Shown: piece by piece, positions 55,396 through 62,526 of the stretch
Numbering within the stretch: position 1 is the first letter of the stretch
How the letters are laid out: every line of letters starts with the position of its first letter
Assembly (NCBI GenBank): GCA_004295015.1
Contig: SHNE01000017.1
Span: forward strand, 62,001-126,000
From: Bacteroidota bacterium
Lineage (GTDB): Bacteria; Bacteroidota; Bacteroidia; AKYH767-A; 2013-40CM-41-45
Direction of reading: 5' to 3'
Length of the DNA stretch: 64,000 nucleotides
Program-made: the position numbers and the translations under genes
The notes under the pieces: generated by a model
The model's input: the letters and a program-made list of their open reading frames with translations, nothing else
The model's database searches: none
Told to the model about the DNA's origin: nothing

Positions 55396-55431
55396 AAAAG
55401 CCTGATGCGAGAGCAAAAGGCTTTAGCTCTC
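55396..55431 (-). promoter_or_regulatory. Interleaved inverted repeats upstream of the BtuF-like gene
   Basis: Two pairs of arms overlap: AAAGCC (55397-55402) with GGCTTT (55419-55424), and GAGAGC (55409-55414) with GCTCTC (55426-55431). They cannot form simultaneously as simple hairpins, so they are alternative stems or a pseudoknot. On the minus strand the later stem is followed by TTTTAATTT, like a weak terminator. Confidence 0.45.
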
Positions 55432-55487
55432 ACTAATTTTGTAGTGTGAAGCAAGTTAAAATTTCGGGATGTTTTGTTGAATAAATG

Positions 55488-56486
55488 CTAGTCTATGTAA
55501 CCCATTTTTTTCATCCATTCGTCATTAAAAATCTTTCCCAAATACCTTGAGCCATGGTCATGGAATATTACAACGACCATATCCTTCTCAGTCAATTGAT
55601 CTTTCAGTTGAAGAAGACCTGCTATGGCGGAACCGGCAGAGTTTCCAACCCAAATTCCTTCTTCCCTCACAATTCTTCTTGTCATAACGGCGCCATCTTT
55701 ATCCGTGACTTTTTCAAAATGATCGATAACATCGAAGTCATAATTCTTCGGAATAAAATCTTCACCTATTCCTTCAGTGACATAGGAGTAAATCTCATCC
55801 TGATCAATAATGCCTTTATCTTTGAATGCCTTAAGGGTAGATCCATACGTATCAATTCCCCAAATCTTTATGTTCGGATTTTTTTCTTTTAAAAATTTTC
55901 CTGTTCCGGTGATTGTTCCTCCGGTTCCCGCTCCTACAACGAGATGAGTAATTTTTCCGTCTGTTTGATCCCAAATCTCCGGACCGGTTTGTTCATAATG
56001 GGCTTTATAATTGGAAAGATTGTCGTATTGATTAGGATAAAACGAGTTTTCTATTTCTTTGTTGAGGCGTGCAGCTACAGAATAATAAGAGTTGGGATCT
56101 TCAGGCGCAACATTCGTAGGGCAGACGATTACCTCTGCTCCGAAGGCACGAAGTGCATCCATCTTTTCTTTAGATTGTTTATCGGTTGTCGTGAATATGC
56201 ACTTATAACCTTTTACAATTGCTGCAATTGCAAGTCCCATTCCCGTGTTTCCTGAAGTTCCTTCTATGATGGTTCCTCCGGGCTTTAGGATGCCGGCTGC
56301 TTCCGCATCCTCAATCATCTTTAAGGCCATCCGGTCTTTGATAGAATTGCCCGGATTAAATGTTTCCACTTTGGCTAAAACAGTTGCTTTAATCTCTTTA
56401 GTAACACTATGAAGTTTTACCAACGGTGTATTGCCGATGGTTTCAAGTACATTTTCACAAATTTTTTTCTTTGGTTGAGCAGACAT
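55488..56486 (-). CDS. Cystathionine beta-synthase-like / cysteine synthase-like PLP enzyme
   Basis: A 332-residue fold-type II PLP enzyme. The PLP lysine is Lys50 in NPGNSIKDR, the phosphate loop TSGNTG is at 77-82, and GAGTGGTITGTGKFLKEKNP at about 186-205 closes the active site. The PTNVAPEDPNSYYSVAARL and YRN-like stretch matches the catalytic core of cystathionine beta-synthase more closely than CysK, but the C-terminal CBS pair is missing. Reaction (transsulfuration or cysteine synthesis) is therefore not decided. An exact TACATTTG box lies 94 nt upstream. Confidence 0.85.
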   Translation of the reverse strand: MSAQPKKKICENVLETIGNTPLVKLHSVTKEIKATVLAKVETFNPGNSIKDRMALKMIEDAEAAGILKPGGTIIEGTSGNTGMGLAIAAIVKGYKCIFTTTDKQSKEKMDALRAFGAEVIVCPTNVAPEDPNSYYSVAARLNKEIENSFYPNQYDNLSNYKAHYEQTGPEIWDQTDGKITHLVVGAGTGGTITGTGKFLKEKNPNIKIWGIDTYGSTLKAFKDKGIIDQDEIYSYVTEGIGEDFIPKNYDFDVIDHFEKVTDKDGAVMTRRIVREEGIWVGNSAGSAIAGLLQLKDQLTEKDMVVVIFHDHGSRYLGKIFNDEWMKKMGYID

Positions 56487-56579
56487 ATTGGTTATTTATA
56501 GTGACTAAACGAATCGTAACACTTCAGGCGAGAATTAAAATACTGTAAATCAAGTAGATGTATTAACTATGATTGAACA

Positions 56580-56587
56580 CAAATGTA
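56580..56587 (-). promoter_or_regulatory. Candidate -7 box for the CBS-like gene
   Basis: TACATTTG on the minus strand, exact consensus, 93 nt before the ATG. No good -33 element was seen. Confidence 0.35.
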
Positions 56588-56688
56588 CAAAACCTCTTAA
56601 AATATTGTGGCATTTTAAGCAAAAGGTTTTCCTGAATGTTGGGGAAATGGATTCAGTCAGGATAGATTATGTGAGGAAAATTGGCGCA

Positions 56689-57912
56689 TCATGAAAAGCG
56701 TAGTGCTTTGAGAGGAGAAATTCGTGTGATCATTATCGTTGGCAGTATCATCATAATCAAGCAGGCACTGAGCGTTCCCACATTAAGCAAGAGTAAATGA
56801 GGGATTGATAATTCAATAGGAACCTTGGATATGTAGTAGGATGCCTGATCTAAAGTCAGCAGTCCGAATTGTTGCTGTATGAGACATAGGCCTATACCAA
56901 TAATATTTCCCCAAAGGAGACCTCTTCCTATCAGGAAAGCTGCGACATAGATAAATATTTTCCGGACAGAATAATTTCCTGCTCCCATTGCTTTAAAGGT
57001 CCCAATCATATTTACACGTTCAAGTATTATGATTATGAGAGCAGAAATCATGTTTATCGCAGCAACTACGATCATCAGTATAATTATCACAATTGCATTA
57101 ATATTTTGCAAGCCGAGCCAGTCAAATAATTGGGGGTAGATTTCTTTGATAGTCTTTGCGTTTAGGTCTGAACTTATTTGAGCGTAAACCTGATCACCGA
57201 CTTCATCCAATTTATTAAAATCCTTCACCGTGATTTCTATCCCACCAACATCTCCATCATTCCAATCATTTAATTTTTGAATATGTTTAATATCACAAAT
57301 GAGGTACAGGTTATCAAATTCTTCAAGTCCGGTCTCATAAATACCTGAGATTAAAAATTTTCGAACTCTCGGTGGTTGTTGAATAAAGTACATAATTACA
57401 TGCTCGCCAACGTGCAGCCGTAATTTACGGGCATTGTTAGAGGAGATGATGATCTCATCCGATTTAATGTCATCACTCAAACTGAATATTTTTCCTTCTA
57501 CCATCCTTGAATTGAAAAAACTCCAGTCAAAATCCTTACCAATACCTTTTGCCACGACTCCCCCGATCTCATCACCGGATTTTAATATTCCTGCTTTGGT
57601 AGCAAAAACCTGAATGTGTGATATTTCAGGATTTAATTTGAGTGAACTGATAAGTGAAGAATCATTTTGTATTGATTGTGTTTCAAATGAATTGTTCTCA
57701 GCATATTTACTAATCTGAATATGTGAACCAAATCCAATAACTTTTTCACTGATTTCTTTTTTGAATCCTGTAACGATAGAGAGGGCGAGGACCATGATGG
57801 TAAATCCCAGAGCAACACCAATAAGCGCCAGACGGATTATAGGCCGTGCGATCATATTTCCTTTTCTTTCAAAGAAGGCAATACGCCGGGCAACAATTAG
57901 TTCATAGTTCAA
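56689..57912 (-). CDS. LolC/E-like ABC transporter permease (FtsX/MacB family)
   Basis: A 407-residue inner-membrane protein with the FtsX topology: one N-terminal helix (LALIGVALGFTIMVLALSIVTGF), a large periplasmic domain of about 220 residues, and three C-terminal helices (AIVIIILMIVVAAINMISALII, IFIYVAAFLIG and LLLLNVGTLSACLIMM). This arrangement is that of LolC/E, which extract lipoproteins from the inner membrane. The partner LolD ATPase is not adjacent. It is divergent from the NamZ-like gene with 57 nt between. Confidence 0.85.
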   Translation of the reverse strand: MNYELIVARRIAFFERKGNMIARPIIRLALIGVALGFTIMVLALSIVTGFKKEISEKVIGFGSHIQISKYAENNSFETQSIQNDSSLISSLKLNPEISHIQVFATKAGILKSGDEIGGVVAKGIGKDFDWSFFNSRMVEGKIFSLSDDIKSDEIIISSNNARKLRLHVGEHVIMYFIQQPPRVRKFLISGIYETGLEEFDNLYLICDIKHIQKLNDWNDGDVGGIEITVKDFNKLDEVGDQVYAQISSDLNAKTIKEIYPQLFDWLGLQNINAIVIIILMIVVAAINMISALIIIILERVNMIGTFKAMGAGNYSVRKIFIYVAAFLIGRGLLWGNIIGIGLCLIQQQFGLLTLDQASYYISKVPIELSIPHLLLLNVGTLSACLIMMILPTIMITRISPLKALRFS

Positions 57913-57947
57913 TTGGAATGGAATTAATTTTTAATTTCGTCGTTAAA

Positions 57948-57955
57948 TATATTTG
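57948..57955 (+). promoter_or_regulatory. Candidate -7 box for the NamZ-like gene
   Basis: TATATTTG, exact consensus, 14 nt before the ATG at 57970. The -33 element is not clear. Confidence 0.4.
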
Positions 57956-57969
57956 TTTCAATCCGTTTG

Positions 57970-59202
57970 ATGAGCAATACCGCTAAAATACTTTCCACAT
58001 TCTTTTACTTCTGGCTTATTTGTGTTAATATCTCATGTAGTCATGCCGGTAAATCAGTGGAGGATTTCTCAGACAGAGTCAAATCTGATAGAATAGTCGT
58101 TGCTGCGGAGAGGATAAATGAATATGTGCCTCTTCTAAGAAATAAGACAATTGCCATTGTTGCAAATCAAACTTCTCAATTAGGTCAGAAACATCTGGTC
58201 GACTCACTTATTTCATTGGGAAGCAAGATAAAATGTGTTTTTGCCCCTGAACATGGCTTTCGGGGTGAAGCAGGTGCAGGTGATAAAATACCGGACGGCA
58301 TTGATCGCAAAACAGGCCTCCCAATTATTTCCTTATATGGCAAGCATTTAAAACCAACAAGAGAGGATCTCAGGAATGTTGACATCGTTTTGTTTGATAT
58401 CCAGGACGTAGGGGCAAGATTTTACACATACATTTCCACCCTCCAGTATGTGATGGAATCCTGTGCGGAGAATAATGTCGAGATGATTGTTCTCGATCGT
58501 CCTAACCCCAACGGATATTATGTAGATGGACCTGTTCTGGAAGACAACTTCAAGTCTTTTGTAGGAATGTGCAATATTCCTGTGGTACACGGTATGACTA
58601 TCGGAGAATATGCCAAAATGTTGAAAGGAGAGAAGTGGTTTATGCAATCAGATTCTTTGAAATTAAAAGTTGTGTTGATAGAGAATTATACTCATGATAG
58701 TCTGTATAAATTGCCGATCCGACCATCGCCTAATTTGCCAAATATGGAATCGGTTTATTTATATCCTTCATTATGTTTTTTCGAAGGAACATCAATTAGT
58801 CTTGGAAGAGGAACGCCATTTCCTTTTCAATGCATTGGCTTTCCGGGATTGAAGAATGGAACTATTTCGTTCACACCTGTGAATATTAAAGGTGTAGTGA
58901 GTAATCCACCTTACAGAGATACTCTTTGCCAGGGACTGGATCTTCGATCAAGTGTATTCAATGAGGGTAAATTAGATGGGAAAATTCAGATTCATTTGTT
59001 ACTTGACATGTATGATTCATTTCCCGCAAAGCATAAGTTCTTTAATTCATTTTTTGAAAAGCTCGCCGGTACCGGAAAATTGAGAGAACAAATTATCAAC
59101 CGGACAAGTGAAGCAGATATTAGAAAGTCATGGGAGCCTGAGCTTTCAGCATTTAAAAAAATCCGAAAAAAATACCTGCTGTACCCTGACTTTACAGAAT
59201 AA
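57970..59202 (+). CDS. namZ: Exo-beta-N-acetylmuramidase NamZ-like (DUF1343)
   Basis: Cleaves terminal N-acetylmuramic acid from peptidoglycan fragments; the family was assigned in Bacillus and in Tannerella. The ATG at 57970 gives 410 residues (a TTG directly before it is an artefact of frame). Signal sequence with a possible lipobox (VNISC). Domain signatures: VANQTSQLG (about 60-68), APEHGFRGEAGAG (about 94-106), DVGARFYTYISTLQ (about 145-158) and DRPNPNG (about 178-184). The length matches the family. It is a surface or periplasmic enzyme for cell-wall recycling. Confidence 0.9.
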   Translation: MSNTAKILSTFFYFWLICVNISCSHAGKSVEDFSDRVKSDRIVVAAERINEYVPLLRNKTIAIVANQTSQLGQKHLVDSLISLGSKIKCVFAPEHGFRGEAGAGDKIPDGIDRKTGLPIISLYGKHLKPTREDLRNVDIVLFDIQDVGARFYTYISTLQYVMESCAENNVEMIVLDRPNPNGYYVDGPVLEDNFKSFVGMCNIPVVHGMTIGEYAKMLKGEKWFMQSDSLKLKVVLIENYTHDSLYKLPIRPSPNLPNMESVYLYPSLCFFEGTSISLGRGTPFPFQCIGFPGLKNGTISFTPVNIKGVVSNPPYRDTLCQGLDLRSSVFNEGKLDGKIQIHLLLDMYDSFPAKHKFFNSFFEKLAGTGKLREQIINRTSEADIRKSWEPELSAFKKIRKKYLLYPDFTE

Positions 59203-59270
59203 GAAAAATTGCTATTGTCTCAATAAATGTGACAATAACATTTGTACTGCGATTATAAGCTGAATGTAGA

Positions 59271-60503
59271 TTATGCCTTTCCTGAACCTGATAGCTCTGC
59301 CTTATGCATTCTTTTGTTCGGGTATGCATCAAGAGCGTGTTTGAGACAGGTCATTGCATTCTTCAAGTCATTAAGGTTAAGAACGTAGGCAATCCTGACT
59401 TCATCAAGTCCTAAACCCGGGTGAGAATAAAAACCGGTAGCAGGAGCGAGCATCACTGTTTGATTCTCAAAGCTGAATTCTTCCAAGAGCCATTGACAAA
59501 AAGCATCTGAGTTGTCGATAGGTAATCTTGCAATGCAATAGAATGCTCCACTTGGTTTAGGACAAAACACACCCTCCATTGAGTTTAGTGCTGACACCAG
59601 ATAGTCCCGCCGGGAAACATATTCTTCTTTCACTTCATTGAAGTAACTTTCGGGTGTGTCAATTCCTGCCTCGGCAGCGATTTGTCCAAATGTTGGGGGA
59701 CTCAGTCTGGCCTGAGCAAATTTTAACGCTGTATTCATCACTTCCTTATTGTGAGAAACGAAGGCGCCGATTCGGGCCCCACAAGCACTATAGCGTTTCG
59801 ATATTGAATCAAGCATAACAACATTGTTTTCTATGCCCTTCAAATGCATAACTGAAGTATATGGCTTAGCATCGTAGCAGAATTCACGGTATACTTCGTC
59901 TGAAAAAAGCCATAGATCGTGTTTTTTAACCAATGCTGCCAGGGATTCCAATTCTGATTTGCTGTAGAGATATCCGGTTGGGTTACTCGGATTGCATATC
60001 ATTATTGCCTTTGTCTTAAGCCCTATAAGTTTTTCAAATTCTGAAATGGGGGGGAGGGCAAATCCTGTTTCGATACTCGACTGAATAGGAACAATTTTGA
60101 CATTTGCCTGAGTACAGAAGCCATTATAATTCGCATAAAATGGTTCCGGAATGATAATCTCATCGCCCGGATCCAGGCAACTCATCATGGCGATTTCAAT
60201 GGCTTCCGATCCTCCTGTTGTGATGATGATTTCTGAAAAGTCAACCTGAATTGAGTATCTATTATAGTATTCTGTAAGTTTTTTCCGGTAGGATTCAATT
60301 CCGGCTGAGTGGCTGTATTCTACAATTTTATCAGAATAATTTCGAATAGCATTTAGCATAACCTCCGGAGTCTGAATATCAGGTTGTCCGATATTCAGAT
60401 GATATATTTTTAAACCCTTTTGCTTCGCTGCCTCGGCATATGGAACAAGTTTTCTGATTGGTGATGGCGGCATTTCGCGGCCTTTGGTTGAAATATGTGG
60501 CAT
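59271..60503 (-). CDS. Class I/II pyridoxal-phosphate aminotransferase (AspC-like)
   Basis: A 410-residue fold-type I aminotransferase. Features: YHLNIGQPDIQTPE near the N terminus, CNPSNPTGYLYSK (about 169-181), and the PLP lysine in LDSISKRYSACGARIGAF. The best substrate (aspartate, aromatic or other) cannot be decided. It is downstream of the DUF1573 operon and is separated from it by a strong terminator. There is no clear partner gene. Confidence 0.88.
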   Translation of the reverse strand: MPHISTKGREMPPSPIRKLVPYAEAAKQKGLKIYHLNIGQPDIQTPEVMLNAIRNYSDKIVEYSHSAGIESYRKKLTEYYNRYSIQVDFSEIIITTGGSEAIEIAMMSCLDPGDEIIIPEPFYANYNGFCTQANVKIVPIQSSIETGFALPPISEFEKLIGLKTKAIMICNPSNPTGYLYSKSELESLAALVKKHDLWLFSDEVYREFCYDAKPYTSVMHLKGIENNVVMLDSISKRYSACGARIGAFVSHNKEVMNTALKFAQARLSPPTFGQIAAEAGIDTPESYFNEVKEEYVSRRDYLVSALNSMEGVFCPKPSGAFYCIARLPIDNSDAFCQWLLEEFSFENQTVMLAPATGFYSHPGLGLDEVRIAYVLNLNDLKNAMTCLKHALDAYPNKRMHKAELSGSGKA

Positions 60504-60535
60504 CGTATCAGGGCTTTGCTGAACAGAATTTGAAA

Positions 60536-60572
60536 TAAAAAAAGAAGCCCTCCCTGTGACAGGGAGGGCTTC
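60536..60572 (-). terminator. Rho-independent terminator after the DUF1573 operon
   Basis: GAAGCCCTCCCT / AGGGAGGGCTTC (12 bp, 5-nt loop) with a U run on the minus strand (A run 60536-60543 on plus). It lies just upstream of the aminotransferase. Confidence 0.9.
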
Positions 60573-60599
60573 AAAAATACAAAAATAAATAGCGTTCTC

Positions 60600-61058
60600 T
60601 TATTTTTTATTGCCTTCTTCGTCGGTTTTTACCGGTGCCGGAGCTTCAACATTGCCTTTTAAGTGAAGCACAACCTGAGGGTTTTTAGCGTTGGAAGAAA
60701 TAGTAACCGTTTTGTCCTGCATCCACATCTTACCTGCCGAGTTGAATTCAACATGAATGGTTCCCTTAGATGATTTGGCTATAGGCTCTTTTGTCCATTG
60801 AGGAACGGTGCAACCGCAGCTTCCCTGAGCATTTGAAATGATGAGTGGTTCTTTACCTGTGTTTGTAAATGCAAAATCATAGGAAACCTTATCTCCTTGT
60901 TTGATAGTTCCGAAATCGTAAGTCTCAACATCAAACTTAATTTCAGCTGCATTTTTATTTTCCTTCGCAGGTGTTTCAGCTGTAGTACTTTTAGGTTCTT
61001 GTGCATTGGTCGAAACAACTATGAACAGGAGGGAGGCAAACATTATTAATTTTTTCAT
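60600..61058 (-). CDS. DUF1573 protein 3 of 3
   Basis: A 152-residue exported protein with signal peptide (ending STNA-Q). It has the DUF1573 Ig-like domain with YDFGTIKQG (about 47-55), FTNTGKEPL (64-72) and GSCGCTVP (79-86; C81 and C83). The C-terminal tail is acidic and lysine-rich. It is 45 nt after its paralog and last in the three-gene group, with a strong terminator next. The function of DUF1573 is not known; it resembles ASH/MSP-like Ig domains. Confidence 0.88.
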   Translation of the reverse strand: MKKLIMFASLLFIVVSTNAQEPKSTTAETPAKENKNAAEIKFDVETYDFGTIKQGDKVSYDFAFTNTGKEPLIISNAQGSCGCTVPQWTKEPIAKSSKGTIHVEFNSAGKMWMQDKTVTISSNAKNPQVVLHLKGNVEAPAPVKTDEEGNKK

Positions 61059-61103
61059 TCGGGTCGTTTTTGTTTTTGATTTTGCTAAACTATTTGTTTA
61101 AAA

Positions 61104-61565
61104 TTATTTTGGTGTTGTGCCGGGCGTGCTTGCGGGTTCAGAAGGCTTTTCAACAATTCCTTTCATGTGCAACACCATAGGGTTTTGTTTGGCGTTAGAA
61201 GTGATAGTCACTGTTTTATCCTGAACACCGGACTTCCCTGTAGAATTGAAAGTCACCTTGATAATTGCCGTTTGGCCTTTCATAATCGGTTCTTTAGGAT
61301 AAACCGGAACTGTACAGCCGCAAGAGCCTTCAGCTTTGCTGATTACAAGGGGTTCGGAACCTTCATTCGTAAATTTGAATTCATAGGTTGAAGATTCTCC
61401 CTGCTTCAGGTTGCCAAAATCAAACTCATCTTTCTCAAATTTAAAACTTGCCTGATTGGAGTTTTCATTGACAACATTTGTCAAAACTTTTTTGCCTTGG
61501 TCCTGTGCGTACGAACACAAGCCAATTAATACAAAGGATAGGAGGAAAATTAAATTCTTTTTCAT
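61104..61565 (-). CDS. DUF1573 protein 2 of 3
   Basis: A 153-residue paralog of the genes on both sides: signal peptide (ending CSYA-Q), DFDFGNLKQGE, FTNEGSEPL and GSCGCTVP (about 80-87; C82, C84). The TVPVYPKEPI string after the CGC is shared with gene 1 (TVPTYPKEPI). Divergence to the flanking copies is considerable, so duplication is old. It is 29 nt after gene 1. Confidence 0.88.
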   Translation of the reverse strand: MKKNLIFLLSFVLIGLCSYAQDQGKKVLTNVVNENSNQASFKFEKDEFDFGNLKQGESSTYEFKFTNEGSEPLVISKAEGSCGCTVPVYPKEPIMKGQTAIIKVTFNSTGKSGVQDKTVTITSNAKQNPMVLHMKGIVEKPSEPASTPGTTPK

Positions 61566-61594
61566 GTTTGATTAATTGTTTTCTGTAATTTGAT

Positions 61595-62074
61595 TTATTT
61601 GGTGTTTTCCAGTGGTAAGCCACTTGTTTTTTTAACGGGTAAAGCAGGTTCAGCGGCCTCTTCTGCAACTCCTTCAACAAGACCTTTGATCGTTATCACT
61701 TTAGATTCAGTTTTTGCATTGGAGGTGATAGTTACCGTTTTTGTGAAAGCTCCTACGCGCTTGGTATCATAGTGTACTTTGATTATTCCTGTTTGATTAG
61801 CCATGATGGGTTCCTTTGGATAAGTAGGAACAGTACACCCGCAACTACCTTTTGCAGCGGAAATAATCAATGGCTCCTTGCCTGTATTTTTGAATTTAAA
61901 TTCGCAAGAACCATCTGCGCCCACTTTAATAGTACCATAATCATGCACGTCGCTTTCGAATGTGATTTCTGCAGCATTCGGGTTATCCGTTTTTACTGCT
62001 TCTTGTGCATTTGTCGAAAGAATTCCGACGAAACTCAGTACGAAGAAAAGCGATAAGAATTTTAGAGATTTCAT
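61595..62074 (-). CDS. DUF1573 protein 1 of 3
   Basis: A 159-residue exported DUF1573 protein. ATG at 62074 gives the signal peptide (FLSLFFVLSFVGILSTNA-Q); the longer frame up to 62257 is not needed. Domain: HDYGTIKVGADG, FKNTGKEPL, GSCGCTVP (76-83; C78, C80). It is first of three tandem paralogs. A TACTTTTG box is 87 nt upstream. Confidence 0.88.
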   Translation of the reverse strand: MKSLKFLSLFFVLSFVGILSTNAQEAVKTDNPNAAEITFESDVHDYGTIKVGADGSCEFKFKNTGKEPLIISAAKGSCGCTVPTYPKEPIMANQTGIIKVHYDTKRVGAFTKTVTITSNAKTESKVITIKGLVEGVAEEAAEPALPVKKTSGLPLENTK

Positions 62075-62526
62075 AGGTTTATGTATATTGATTGGTTTTT
62101 TGAAGGTTGACTCAGCATTTGTCCGAAATGCCTTGATTGTATTTGGTTTGTAATAGTAAGCCAAAAGTATAGAAAGGCTATGAAGGTTATATGAATAAAT
62201 GTATGAAAATTGATCAAATTGACAGAAAATATTAAATTCTACTTCGCAGAAATGCAAATAATATCTGAATTTGAAGCGTTTTGCCTTGTTTAAGGTAAAA
62301 TCCGGCTTTTTACGTTAGTTTGGGAATGGCAGGGCTTTCGTGCAACAAAGCTCGGGAATTAAGCCTAATTTATATGAACCACTAAGCTGATTTTAAATCT
62401 TGCCGTAAGTTGATATAGTTTTATCCATTCTCCCTAAAGACTTTCTTTTGATTTTCGTTCTGTCCGCAAATGAAAGTAAGTTTCCCGGTTAATCAGGAAC
62501 ATTATCTATCTCAATAAAACTACCAA
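62075..62526. other. 452-nt stretch without a protein gene between DUF1573 and porX
   Basis: AT-rich and without a supportable ORF. It holds a TACTTTTG box on the minus strand (62162-62169) as probable promoter for the DUF1573 genes and a small hairpin TTGCCTT/AAGGTAA at 62281-62298. It lies 3' of porX and 5' of DUF1573. I see nothing more in it. Confidence 0.4.
62162..62169 (-). promoter_or_regulatory. Candidate -7 box for the DUF1573 operon
   Basis: TACTTTTG on the minus strand, exact TAnnTTTG, 87 nt before the ATG of the first DUF1573 gene. No good -33 element was seen. Confidence 0.4.

Noticed and set aside
59213-59237. TATTGTC / GACAATA hairpin after the NamZ-like gene
   Set aside because: Seven base pairs with an 11-nt loop and no T run; too weak to call a terminator.
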